NCBI RefSeq assembly: GCF_001704115.1
Contig: NZ_CP016895.1
Coordinates: forward strand, 3,286,001 to 3,350,000
Direction of reading: 5' to 3'
Origin: Acinetobacter larvae
GTDB lineage: Bacteria; Pseudomonadota; Gammaproteobacteria; Pseudomonadales; Moraxellaceae
DNA length: 64,000 nt
A program made the translations under genes and the position numbers. This document shows positions 34,400 to 43,160 of the stretch, one piece after another; position 1 is the first letter of the stretch, and each line of letters starts with the position of its first letter. Under the pieces are notes generated by a model. It searched no databases. It had not been told where the DNA came from and was given only the letters and a program-made list of their open reading frames with translations.

Positions 34400-34771
34400 C
34401 TATATAAACAAGTATTTGCAGAATAAGATTTAACGTGTGACTTTCACTGTGAGTGATAGTTACCAATGAGTTTGTTGCATAAAGATTCACAAGTCCAATT
34501 TTCCCCTCACCCCATAAATTTAAGACACAACTTGGGTATTGGATCGAGCTAGTGCAGTGAAGACATGATAAATAAAGATTAGGTTTATTTTCTGCAAAAA
34601 GCTTAATGCTTATCATCATATTGCGCTCTTGTATCAGTGATCAATAATTATTCCACGTGGAACATGACAAATTTCTTCATCGACGAAGTCAAGTCTATCG
34701 ATCAGAATCCAGCAAATTTCTAAATAATCACTACGCCTTGAAGTAAGAATACAATCTTAGCCAAAGACTAA
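34400..34771. other. Non-coding stretch of the island
   Basis: No convincing gene. The main feature is the parS-like palindrome at 34649-34664. Short frames on either strand lack ribosome sites. Confidence 0.5.
34649..34664. promoter_or_regulatory. parS-like palindrome
   Basis: TATTCCACGTGGAACA matches 15 of 16 positions of the palindromic ParB-binding parS form TGTTCCACGTGGAACA; only the second base differs. The 12-bp core TTCCACGTGGAA is perfect. Such sites normally lie near the replication origin. Here it is in the decayed toxin island. Binding is unproven. Confidence 0.5.
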
Positions 34772-35248
34772 TCTGGTTATGATCATGCTTTTCCATTCTA
34801 AGCTAAGGATCTCAGCATGGTAGCAGGTTCACAAATCATTATTGATGAACAGGGAGTTCATCTACAAACAGCACGTATAATTCGCGCTCATGCCGCACAA
34901 CATATTTTTCAGAAAGCAATTAAAATCAACACCGAACTCCCCATCTTACCAAATCAACAGCTTGATCTACCCTATAGTAATAAATGGGATTTTTATCACT
35001 TATTCTACCCTCTCACCTTCTCAACGGTACATTACAAACTTATCAATACAAAAAATCAAAGCTTCAGTACGGGTCAGTTAGATGAACATGGACGTACTGC
35101 ACGCATTCATCATGCACAAGCTCAACAGTACAATATTTTAGTTGGTCCGACTCAAGCATGGACTGTTTCAATAGATGATGGTGATCAAGAGCAGACTCTT
35201 TCTTATGTATGCTCTGCACATTTATCAGGACGCGCTCATGACGAATAG
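34772..35248 (+). pseudogene. vgrG 3' remnant (T6SS spike C-terminal region)
   Basis: From 34772 the frame reads SGYDHAFPF, a TAA at 34799, then AKDLSMVAGSQIIIDEQGVH and AAQHIFQKA, like the DUF2345-type C-terminal part of Acinetobacter VgrG. The downstream part (SNKWDFYHLFYPLTF, LDEHGRTARI, VLVGPTQAW-like) resembles the tail extension that carries cargo effectors. The stretch from ATG 34817 to 35248 (143 codons) is open and could be translated. The body of vgrG is missing. Its stop overlaps the next start by 11 bp. Confidence 0.65.
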
Positions 35249-36299
35249 TTTGGCAATGATCCGATTTCTAGATGCACTCGATCAGCCTATAGCAGGATTG
35301 GCACATCAGCTTTGGGTTGGAAAAACCCTTATCTCAGACCACCTTAGTAACGCACAGGGAGAATCCGTTTGGATTCAACGCCCCTTAGGCACTGTTGTGG
35401 ATATTCGAGTTCGCAATATCACTGGTGATTATCAATCACAATGCACGCTTACCTTATCTCGCGCAAAAGCCAGTTATATTGTCCGTAGCTCAAAACTTTT
35501 ACTGCAAGCAGCACTGCTTATTCGCAAGATTCAGCCCATTGGAGAATATGTACGCTCCACCTATGTGGTCAAGGCTGGAGATACTTTATCAAGTATTGCC
35601 CTTTCCCAACACAGTACAGTGGCTGAAATAGAAATATTAAATAACCTAGAACCACATAGCTTAATTTATCCCAATCAAATTCTTAAAATCCCCCACAAAA
35701 AAGACACTCATATTTCAAATAATGCCCCAATATTACAACAACAAAACTCGAAACATAAAACTGAAACACCAGTTGTTCAAGTGCAAGCGACCAAACCTGT
35801 CAATACATCTGCACTATTAGCACAAGCCTGCGGAGGTGAAAAACACTATCAACGTAGCTTGGCACGTATTGCTGAATTACACCCAAGTTATCAAGCCAAA
35901 GTCATTCAATTAATCAATACCGGTTTTCAAACATTAGGTATTACTTGGGTCATTACAGATGGCTATCGCAGTCCAACCGCTCAAGGTGCTCTCGCCAAAA
36001 ACGTCACCAATGCCGGTCCACTGCAAAGCTATCATCAATACGGCTTAGCCATTGATGTAGTTTCTGTACGACAAGGTGAAATCACTTATCTTAAAAATGA
36101 TCAACAATCGGTCCGTGATAGTCAGGCACTCGGTCCCATTGGTGAGCAACTCGGACTCGTGTGGGGTGGTCGTTTTCAAGGTAAAAATGGTCCTGATTAT
36201 CCACATTTTGAATTACATCCCAATGCCAAAACTTGGCGTGATCTTAAACCACAACTACTTCAGTTAGGCATACAAAACTATAAAAAATTAGTATTTTAA
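35238..36299 (+). CDS. LysM-M15 peptidoglycan peptidase, probable T6SS effector
   Basis: A 353-residue protein from the ATG at 35238. An N-terminal beta-type domain (about 1-90, MIRFLDALDQPIAGL) resembles adaptor regions of effectors. A LysM repeat (about 113-157, STYVVKAGDTLSSIA...IYPNQILKIP) binds glycan. A C-terminal M15 peptidase domain has SYHQYGLAIDV (zinc His and Asp) and DYPHFEL (second zinc His). No signal peptide is present, so delivery by another route, the T6SS spike, fits. It overlaps the vgrG 3' remnant by 11 bp. The D-Ala-D-Ala or L-Ala-D-Glu bond preference is not determinable. Confidence 0.8.
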   Translation: MTNSLAMIRFLDALDQPIAGLAHQLWVGKTLISDHLSNAQGESVWIQRPLGTVVDIRVRNITGDYQSQCTLTLSRAKASYIVRSSKLLLQAALLIRKIQPIGEYVRSTYVVKAGDTLSSIALSQHSTVAEIEILNNLEPHSLIYPNQILKIPHKKDTHISNNAPILQQQNSKHKTETPVVQVQATKPVNTSALLAQACGGEKHYQRSLARIAELHPSYQAKVIQLINTGFQTLGITWVITDGYRSPTAQGALAKNVTNAGPLQSYHQYGLAIDVVSVRQGEITYLKNDQQSVRDSQALGPIGEQLGLVWGGRFQGKNGPDYPHFELHPNAKTWRDLKPQLLQLGIQNYKKLVF

Positions 36300-36322
36300 A
36301 TCAATATCTTGAAGATAAAACT

Positions 36323-36775
36323 ATGATAAAGAACATCCTACTCGCCTGTTTGTTTTTATCTTGCGACCTATTTGCTGCAGCGCCTTTAAGTATGCAAGGT
36401 GAGGAAATTGCTCAGCACTACATGCCACATCAACATTTCGTGATTGCAGCAGTCTATGAAAATGATACCGTTTTACCTAAACACGCCCAACTCTATGTAC
36501 TGGATGCACAGCATTGTGTCATTGTTGCACGTCTCAATAATGAATCTGGTTTTGGTGGCTATGAAGATATAATCTACTTCCATCATAAAAAAATCATTCG
36601 CGCAACAAAACGTGCTTTTGCTTCCATCTTTTTAGATGATGCAGCACAGCAAAAATCAAAAAAAATACGCTATAGAAACTATTTACAAGATAAAACTGTT
36701 CAGCAAGGGCTAATTGCAGACTTCCAGTTATATCAAAAACAAATGTCCGCTCAAAGTCTCGCTATGTGTCGTTAA
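36323..36775 (+). CDS. Secreted protein, candidate immunity to the peptidase effector
   Basis: A 150-residue protein with a signal peptide (about 1-19, NILLACLFLSCDLFAAA). The mature part (APLSMQGEEIAQHYMPHQHF, ARLNNESGFGGYEDIIYF) is probably periplasmic. It starts 23 bp after the peptidase stop, and periplasmic location is what would be needed to block a peptidoglycan-cutting toxin. No family is recognised, and immunity is inferred from position and export. One Cys in CVIV and one at the C-terminus could pair. Confidence 0.6.
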   Translation: MIKNILLACLFLSCDLFAAAPLSMQGEEIAQHYMPHQHFVIAAVYENDTVLPKHAQLYVLDAQHCVIVARLNNESGFGGYEDIIYFHHKKIIRATKRAFASIFLDDAAQQKSKKIRYRNYLQDKTVQQGLIADFQLYQKQMSAQSLAMCR

Positions 36776-36879
36776 ATACCAAATTTGCACAGCAGTAAAG
36801 AGCAGGCTATCCTCTTTATGATCGGTGCCAATAGAATACTATCCACATGCATCACAGCATATTCATCCTAATCTTCTCA

Positions 36880-37614
36880 CTAAATCCGAACGTAATCCGT
36901 TGCCGCACCATCTACCAAAATTTGACTACCCGCCACAAAGCTTGCGCGTGGGCTACAAATAAAAGCAACAACATTGGCAATTTCTTGCGGCGTACAAAAA
37001 CGTCCCATCGGATTAGCATCTAATGTGGCTTGATAAACCTCAGTCGCTGCATGCTTCATATTGTCCCAAAAACCATTTTCAACAAAGGTATCTCCTGGTG
37101 CCACAACATTGACGCGAATCCCTTCAGTAACCAACTTTTTCGCCATCGACTTCATATAATGTGTCATGGCTGCTTTTACAGCGCCATAGGCTTCAAAACC
37201 TGGTGTCGCAAAACCACTCGCTTTTGATCCAATATAAGTAATCGCACCAAATTTTGAAGCTTTTAAATAAGGAATCGCAGTCTCAACACAATGAATAGTT
37301 GACTGCATATCCAAAGCAATTGAGTGCTGCCAATCTGCCGATATTGCACTGACATTGGCAACCAAAATATCAAAATGCCCCAAGCTTTCAAACCATGCTT
37401 CAAGCGCTGCATATTGCGTGACATCCAATGCTTTGCCGACAACCTGATCTGTTGAACAGTTTAATTGCTTTAATAATCGATCAACATTGTCCTGCGAACG
37501 TGAACAAAATGCGACGAAACAGCCTTCCTCTAACAAAGTACGAACAATCGCCTCACCAATACCTGCCGTGCCACCTGTTACTACCGCACGTTTTCCTTTT
37601 AGACCTAAATCCAT
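36880..37614 (-). CDS. SDR-family oxidoreductase
   Basis: A 244-residue NAD(P)-dependent short-chain dehydrogenase from the ATG at 37614, with GGAGG upstream; a longer frame is rejected. Cofactor motif TGGTAGIGEA (about 13-22), VANVSAIS in place of the usual NNAG (about 86-93), active-site Ser in ITYIGSKASG and Y-x-x-x-K as YGAVK (about 151-155), followed by NVVAPGDTFVENGF. C-terminal PEEIA-like PQEIANVVAF and SQILVDGA are typical. Substrate unknown. The AraC regulator gene lies upstream on the same strand. Confidence 0.88.
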   Translation of the reverse strand: MDLGLKGKRAVVTGGTAGIGEAIVRTLLEEGCFVAFCSRSQDNVDRLLKQLNCSTDQVVGKALDVTQYAALEAWFESLGHFDILVANVSAISADWQHSIALDMQSTIHCVETAIPYLKASKFGAITYIGSKASGFATPGFEAYGAVKAAMTHYMKSMAKKLVTEGIRVNVVAPGDTFVENGFWDNMKHAATEVYQATLDANPMGRFCTPQEIANVVAFICSPRASFVAGSQILVDGAATDYVRI

Positions 37615-37888
37615 CTTGCCATCCTCCAATATTGCACAATGATTGCGTTGAATTAAATCATTCAAAAGCTATCGCTCAATATAGCAGTTCAAAAAGCGCA
37701 GATCGTTCCCAAATATGCAATGTATTATTGTGTTTTATGCAAGACAGCTGTCACAGCATCACTCGCCATAACCACTCAGTTTTTTTTCAATATGTCGGTC
37801 AGAGCAATCACAAAGCGCCATCCCCAATCCAATCAATTGCAATAAATCAGTTGCAATTTGCAGACGGCGATAACGGATTGCCATAATA

Positions 37889-38764
37889 TCAACGGCTACT
37901 TTTTCCACTTTTTCTTATTTGAGACGGAGAATACCCAAATTGTTTTTTAAAGCGATTGCTAAAATGACTACTGGAACTGAAGCCATATTGTTCTGAAATA
38001 TCAATGATATGAGCTGAAGTCTGTTGTAAAGCTTGGTGGGCCAATTCAAGACGGCGTTGCATCACATATTGATGCGGTGGTATCTGCATAGATTGTTTAA
38101 ACATATGCGCAAAATGATATTCACTCAGCTGTGTTTGTTGCGCCAAATCCGATAAAGTTAAACTTTGCTGAATATGCTGATCAATCCATTCTAATAAATG
38201 TTTAAGCACATAAGGTGACAAGCCACCTTTGATCTCAGGTGCTTGCCACTGCACAGCGCTATAATTTTGAATCAAATGATTGAGCAATAACGTAGTAGCT
38301 GTACTCATTTGCAAGTGATTTTCATGATAGTGCCAAGCTGTATTTAATAGAAAGTGACGATAGATAATGGCAATCTGTGGATCTGCCACAAAAATTTGTG
38401 GATTTAAAATAATTTGACTCGGCTCACGATCCCACACCTGCTGAGCTATGCGTTGCAGGTGTTGCTTAGTGTAATACAGATGTACAAAAGTAAGCGGATC
38501 ACGTAGATCCCATGTCGACTCAAAATCTTGCGGCATCAAACACATCCGGTCTGGTCCACCCCCGTTATGCCAGCCTTGAGCAGTCTTTTGATAACTGTGA
38601 TAACCCCCTTGAATATATAGACTAAGTGTGTGGTGATCACTGCAGACACTGACGCGGTCTTGATTATTTTGCCACATGGCGAGTTGCATACCAGAACCTA
38701 ACTCAACCGAATCAAGCAGTTGAGCTTTATACTGTTGCAACTGTTCTAGAATCTGATATGCCAT
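37889..38764 (-). CDS. AraC-family transcriptional regulator
   Basis: A 291-residue regulator. The N-terminal part (1-180) is a cupin-like sensor of the AraC type. The C-terminal part holds two helix-turn-helix motifs, with LTLSDLAQQTQLSEYHFAHM (about 198-217) and DISEQYGFSSSSHFSNRFKK, then the family end FGYSPSQIRKS. It is divergent from the DMT transporter (162 bp between starts) and upstream of the SDR gene, so either could be its target. Confidence 0.9.
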   Translation of the reverse strand: MAYQILEQLQQYKAQLLDSVELGSGMQLAMWQNNQDRVSVCSDHHTLSLYIQGGYHSYQKTAQGWHNGGGPDRMCLMPQDFESTWDLRDPLTFVHLYYTKQHLQRIAQQVWDREPSQIILNPQIFVADPQIAIIYRHFLLNTAWHYHENHLQMSTATTLLLNHLIQNYSAVQWQAPEIKGGLSPYVLKHLLEWIDQHIQQSLTLSDLAQQTQLSEYHFAHMFKQSMQIPPHQYVMQRRLELAHQALQQTSAHIIDISEQYGFSSSSHFSNRFKKQFGYSPSQIRKSGKSSR

Positions 38765-38947
38765 CTTCTATACGTCGTACCCAATTGAAGATTTAATGTA
38801 GCGCTTTCAGGCTACTTTATCATTGATATAAGAAAGTTAGTAGCAAGAAAGCGCAAGTCCATGATAATGACCACAAGGAAATGCAAGAAATAAATACCAT
38901 CAATCACGCAAAATAGTACCGATCATTTGAGTTCGGTTAAAAAGAGT

Positions 38948-39865
38948 ATGAATGCGCTTCTATATGCTTTGGTTGTCTTAATCTGGGGAACAACATGGAT
39001 TGCCATCAGTCTGCAGCAGCAAAGTGGTATATCGGTTCATGTGGCAGTATTTTGGCGTTTCTTTATTTCAGCTTTCATCCTCTTTGTCTTTATGGCTTTG
39101 TGCCGAAAGCTGCAAAAACTAGCGTTAAAAGATCATCTATTTTGTATGCTGCAAGCTTGCTGTATTTTTGGATTTAACTTTGTTTGTTTTTACTATGCCG
39201 TTCAATATATCAGCAGCGGTTTGGAAGCTGTTATTTTTTCTATGGCGGTAATTTTCAACACACTTAATGCCAAAATTTTCTTTAAACAACAAATCTCCAG
39301 ATGTTTTTATCCTGCGACTTTGCTCGGTGGGCTGGGTATTATTGCCTTATTCTGGCATGATCTGATCGGGAGTAGCTTAAATCAACATACCCTCATCGGC
39401 ATCGCACTTTGTGTGCTCGGAACCTATGGTTTTTCTTTGGGTAATATGATCAGTACGCGCCACCAAAAACAAGGGCTCGATATTTTTAGCACCAATGCAT
39501 ACAGCATGCTATACGGTTCGATCATCATGGCCGGTATTGCTGGACTAAAACAGGATATATTTTTTCCAAGCATGCACTTCAGTGCGGTGAGTGCTTTAGT
39601 ATATTTAGCTATTTTTGGCTCAGTGATTGGCTTTAGCATTTATTTTTATTTAGTTGGTCGAATTGGTGCAGCGAAGGCTGCTTATAGTACCTTGTTATTT
39701 CCATTGGTCGCTTTGCTTATTTCTACACGCTGGGAAGGTTATCAATGGCATATAAATGCTGTGGTCGGCGTCATTTTGATTTTATGCGGTAATGCGATTT
39801 TCTTTATCAAATGGTCCAATTTTAGACTGCCGCGCATAGCTCACCGACGCTCCGCAAAAAGATAA
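38948..39865 (+). CDS. DMT-superfamily transporter (EamA family)
   Basis: Inner-membrane transporter of about 305 residues with ten predicted helices in two EamA repeats (ALVVLIWGTTWIAISLQQ at the start; a second repeat from about 150). A TTG at 38927 would add seven residues. EamA members export amino acids or metabolites. The final basic tail (RLPRIAHRRSAKR) is cytoplasmic. A bidirectional terminator shared with ssb follows. Substrate is unknown. Confidence 0.87.
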   Translation: MNALLYALVVLIWGTTWIAISLQQQSGISVHVAVFWRFFISAFILFVFMALCRKLQKLALKDHLFCMLQACCIFGFNFVCFYYAVQYISSGLEAVIFSMAVIFNTLNAKIFFKQQISRCFYPATLLGGLGIIALFWHDLIGSSLNQHTLIGIALCVLGTYGFSLGNMISTRHQKQGLDIFSTNAYSMLYGSIIMAGIAGLKQDIFFPSMHFSAVSALVYLAIFGSVIGFSIYFYLVGRIGAAKAAYSTLLFPLVALLISTRWEGYQWHINAVVGVILILCGNAIFFIKWSNFRLPRIAHRRSAKR

Positions 39866-39868
39866 TAA

Positions 39869-39898
39869 AAAAGAACCTGATAGATGTCAGGTTCTTTT
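39869..39898. terminator. Bidirectional terminator between the DMT gene and ssb
   Basis: A perfect 12-bp stem AAAAGAACCTGA/TCAGGTTCTTTT with a 6-nt loop. The A/T ends serve both convergent genes. Confidence 0.93.
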
Positions 39899-39929
39899 CA
39901 ATAAATACAATAATTAAGTATTGTACAAG

Positions 39930-40511
39930 TTAGAACGGTAAATCATCATCCAAATCTACCGGAGCAGCAGCAGGTTGTGGTGCAGCTTTCGGTGCATTAT
40001 AACCTGTTTGTGCTGGCGCGGCTGGTTGAGCATAGCCGCCACCTGCAGGTGCTTGGTTATAACCAGTGTTATTGGGCTGATTGTTATAACCGCCTTGTTG
40101 TGCTGGCGCATTATTGTTAAAGCGCGGTGTATTATAAGCAGCTTGATCACCATAGCCGGCTTGATCGCCACCACCCTGACGTGAATCTAACATTTGCATC
40201 TGCTCACCACGAATTTCTGTGGTGTAACGCTCTTGACCATTTTGATCAGTCCACTGACGCGTACGCAATGAACCTTCAATATAGACTTTCGAACCTTTAC
40301 GCAAATATTGTTGTGCAATTTCACCTAAGCGGTTATGTAACACAATACGATGCCATTCTGTTTGTTCTTTACGTTCGCCAGTATTTTTGTCTGTCCAAGA
40401 CTCACTGGTTGCAATTGAAAACTGCGTGAGTGACCCACCGTTAGGGAAAGTTTTGGTTTCTGGATCACGGCCTAATGTACCAACTAATATGACTTTATTA
40501 ATACCACGCAT
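39930..40511 (-). CDS. ssb: Single-stranded DNA-binding protein
   Basis: A 193-residue SSB. The OB-fold N-terminus reads [20 protein letters not shown] with the family [21 protein letters not shown] segment (ends given only). A Gly/Gln/Asn/Pro-rich disordered linker (about 115-180, with repeated QAGYG/NNAPAQQ motifs) leads to the acidic C-terminal tip DLDDDLPF, which recruits repair and replication partners. It lies 51 bp downstream of the MFS gene. Confidence 0.97.
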   Translation of the reverse strand: MRGINKVILVGTLGRDPETKTFPNGGSLTQFSIATSESWTDKNTGERKEQTEWHRIVLHNRLGEIAQQYLRKGSKVYIEGSLRTRQWTDQNGQERYTTEIRGEQMQMLDSRQGGGDQAGYGDQAAYNTPRFNNNAPAQQGGYNNQPNNTGYNQAPAGGGYAQPAAPAQTGYNAPKAAPQPAAAPVDLDDDLPF

Positions 40512-40562
40512 GAGCTTACATCTTCCTATTCATTTCTATGTTTGACTTTATAAGAGTTATGT

Positions 40563-41927
40563 TCAAAAGGCTACCTCTTTACCGCACAAGTGCGTTAACG
40601 CTTGTCGCGCTGTAGCATCAATTTCTCGCTTATCAACTTTGACGTAGGCTACGTTCTGTTCAGCCATAATCACAACTTCTTCAATACCATGAATCTTGAG
40701 TAATTGAGAAGCCCATTGATCTGTTGCCTGCTGTTCTGGCAAGTCCAAAACGATAGAACTTAAATAACGAGGCTGCGCCAGACCAAAGCAAATCAACAGC
40801 CAAATTATAGCAATAGCTGCCAGTACACTCCATCCAATTGCGGTGTTATTCAGCATAATTAATTGGCCACCAAGCGTGCCACCGAGGAAGGCACCAAGAA
40901 ATTGGCCACTGGCATTAACGCCCATTGCTGTCGCTTTAGATTGAATCGGTGCAACTTTGGATAACCATGATGGCAACAAAGCTTCCATCACGTTGAAAGC
41001 GATAAAGAACAAACCCATACCAAAAATCAGAACATATTTAGACTGATTTCCAAATATTAAAACAACCAATCCCGCAATAATTGCCGCAATAGCTGTCAAA
41101 AAAATACCGCGCATTTTACGATATTTTTCAGCCAAAATAATGCTTGGAAAGGCAAAAAATAAACTAATCACCAATAAAGGCAAATAAATCCAGCCATGAT
41201 GCGCTAGAGGGATACCGGCATACTGAATTAACTGTGATGGAATATAAATAAACATCGCAGTTAATAATAAATGCAACATAAAGACCGAAACATGTAAGCG
41301 ATTAAGATCGCCCATTTTTAAAACTTCAGCCAGTTGCTTCAAATAGTCTTGATTAAAATTTCGATGGTGCCTAGTGGTTTTTGGAACCATGAGCAACATG
41401 AGGATTGCAACCAATCCCATGATGGTCGTGACCCAAAATAAACCAGAAATCCCAACTTTAGCACTGAGCCAAGGACCTAAACTAAATGCCACCACAAAGG
41501 ACAAACCAATGCTCATCCCCATCATTGCCATGGCTTTGGTACGTTGTTGCTCACGTGTCACATCAGACAACAACGCCATCACCACGGCAGAAACCGCCCC
41601 TGCACCGGCAATGGCACGACCAATAATCACACCATAAATACTTTCAGACAGTGCCGCGATCGCGCCGCCTAAAGAAAATAATAACAGCCCAATAATAATC
41701 AGGCTTTTACGATTATAACGATCAGCCCATAAACTAAAGGGAATTTGTAAAATTGCTTGGCTTAATCCATAAATACCAACAGCTAGCCCAATCAATACGG
41801 GGGTGGCATGTTGATATGATTGACCTGCGATTGAAAATACAGGAATTATCATGAACAAGCCCAACATGCGTAATGCAAAAATACTGCTCAGTGCAGCAGT
41901 GGAGCGACGTTCTAAAGCATTCATCAT
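40563..41927 (-). CDS. MFS transporter with C-terminal cytosolic domain (YajR-like)
   Basis: A 454-residue transporter with 12 predicted helices. The MFS motif A is LWADRYNRKS (about 66-75). After the last helix a cytosolic domain of about 60 residues (EQWASQLLKIHGIEEVVIM-like, ending GKEVAF) has the ferredoxin-like pattern of the YAM domain known in E. coli YajR. Substrate is unknown; drug or metabolite efflux is typical. It is adjacent to ssb, with uvrA and tenA on the other side. Confidence 0.85.
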   Translation of the reverse strand: MMNALERRSTAALSSIFALRMLGLFMIIPVFSIAGQSYQHATPVLIGLAVGIYGLSQAILQIPFSLWADRYNRKSLIIIGLLLFSLGGAIAALSESIYGVIIGRAIAGAGAVSAVVMALLSDVTREQQRTKAMAMMGMSIGLSFVVAFSLGPWLSAKVGISGLFWVTTIMGLVAILMLLMVPKTTRHHRNFNQDYLKQLAEVLKMGDLNRLHVSVFMLHLLLTAMFIYIPSQLIQYAGIPLAHHGWIYLPLLVISLFFAFPSIILAEKYRKMRGIFLTAIAAIIAGLVVLIFGNQSKYVLIFGMGLFFIAFNVMEALLPSWLSKVAPIQSKATAMGVNASGQFLGAFLGGTLGGQLIMLNNTAIGWSVLAAIAIIWLLICFGLAQPRYLSSIVLDLPEQQATDQWASQLLKIHGIEEVVIMAEQNVAYVKVDKREIDATARQALTHLCGKEVAF

Positions 41928-42335
41928 ATCAATCGTGGGAAAGACTATAAATATATGCTGCTATCATCGCATATTGGTATGGCTTTGTGCGAATATTTTC
42001 ATAGCGCAACATGCTTTTATTAGCCGTATAAAACTTAAATATTTATACAGTTTTTGCTCAAATCACAGTGATATTTTTATGCATGTTAAAATTTAAAAAA
42101 TCGACTTATCTCATGTGTACAGCGGTTCAATGCAGTTTTGCATGCGATCAAACTCAGTATTGCACCGAGCCCTCTCAATGATTCCTTACACAGAATTTTC
42201 GTTCTAAACTATGCTGTTATTCACACAATTGTTATAGTGCCTTGAGCACTCTATTTTTGTCACTGAAACTGTCATGGTATTTACACAAATCTAGAGCATA
42301 AGCTGTTTTTTATCTTGTGATGTCTAGGAGTAATC
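41928..42335. other. Gene-free stretch between MFS and tenA genes
   Basis: A divergent promoter region of about 400 bp. No TPP-riboswitch motifs (no THI-box-like CTGAGA...) precede tenA. I see no strong hairpin or ORF. Confidence 0.5.
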
Positions 42336-43013
42336 ATGAGCTTTACCCAACAATTGTGGCAGCGTAATCTCGATTTATATCAAAATATTTTGGCTTTGCC
42401 GTTCAATCAGGAAATGGCGCAAGGCACGCTGAGTCAAGCAGCATTTTGTCATTATATTATTCAGGATGCACATTACTTAGAAGCCTATGGTCGCGCATTA
42501 GCCGTCTGTGCCGCCAAAGCTTATGATGCCGATGAGATTATTTTATTTACAGAATCTGCCAAAGTCGCCATTGTGGTGGAAAGAAGCCTGCATGATAGCT
42601 TTATGCAAGATTTTAACATCAGTAAAAATGAATTTGACAACACTCCCCTGAGTCTTGCCTGTCACCACTACACCAGTTTTCTAACCGCAACAGCTTGGTC
42701 AGAAAGCTATCCTGTTGTTCTTGCAGCGTTATTACCCTGCTTCTGGATTTATGCTGAAGTCGGTAAAGATATTGTGCAAAATGCCGCAAAAGTTAACCCT
42801 TATCAAGCGTGGATTGATACCTATTCCGGTGAGGAGTTCACTGAAGCGGTACAAAAGGTGATTGCAGCTGTGGACCGTGTTGCTGCACGCAGTGATGCGG
42901 ATACCTTAGAAAAAATGCACCGTGCCTATACCCGTGGTGCTGAACTGGAATGGTTATTCTGGGAAAGTGCCTATAATTCCCGTACTTGGCCAGTTGGTTT
43001 AAATAAAGCTTAA
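42336..43013 (+). CDS. tenA: TenA-family aminopyrimidine aminohydrolase (thiaminase II)
   Basis: A 225-residue all-helical protein of the TenA/heme-oxygenase fold. The family segments HYIIQDAHYLEAYGRAL (about 39-55) and ALLPCFWIYAEVG (about 131-143) contain the active-site Cys in LPCFW. Acidic residues including the C-terminal ELEWLFWESAY match the pocket. The enzyme hydrolyses aminopyrimidine thiamine breakdown products (salvage) or thiamine itself. AGGAG precedes the start. No other thiamine gene is adjacent. Confidence 0.9.
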   Translation: MSFTQQLWQRNLDLYQNILALPFNQEMAQGTLSQAAFCHYIIQDAHYLEAYGRALAVCAAKAYDADEIILFTESAKVAIVVERSLHDSFMQDFNISKNEFDNTPLSLACHHYTSFLTATAWSESYPVVLAALLPCFWIYAEVGKDIVQNAAKVNPYQAWIDTYSGEEFTEAVQKVIAAVDRVAARSDADTLEKMHRAYTRGAELEWLFWESAYNSRTWPVGLNKA

Positions 43014-43044
43014 TCCATGCTGACCGAACATACAGGTCTAAAAT

Positions 43045-43100
43045 GTGTTCAATGTAAATTGAGCAGACACAATCTGTCGTTTTAAATGTACATTGAACAC
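43045..43100. promoter_or_regulatory. 12-bp inverted repeat upstream of uvrA
   Basis: GTGTTCAATGTA (43045-43056) is repeated exactly inverted as TACATTGAACAC (43089-43100), with 32 bp between. The right arm runs straight into a second TTGAAC. It lies 60 bp before the uvrA ATG. It has no T tract, so an operator or pair of operator sites is likelier than a terminator. Confidence 0.6.
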
Positions 43101-43160
43101 TTGAACAATTTTCATGCGTTATCATATACACCTTTTTAATGAATTTTCTAGGAAGCATCG

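Noticed and set aside
34377..34619. 80-codon minus-strand frame in the island
   Set aside because: It overlaps the end of the IS-split gene and has no ribosome site or known motif.
36323..36775. Lipoprotein call for the secreted partner of the peptidase
   Set aside because: The Cys near the N-terminus (SCDLFAAA) lies inside the hydrophobic stretch without a proper lipobox followed by a mature start, so an ordinary signal peptide fits better.
42121..42335. TPP riboswitch upstream of tenA
   Set aside because: I found none of the conserved THI-box segments or their pairing.
43014..43160. Canonical LexA (SOS) box before uvrA
   Set aside because: No CTG-N10-CAG element is present; only the unrelated long-spaced inverted repeat is seen.
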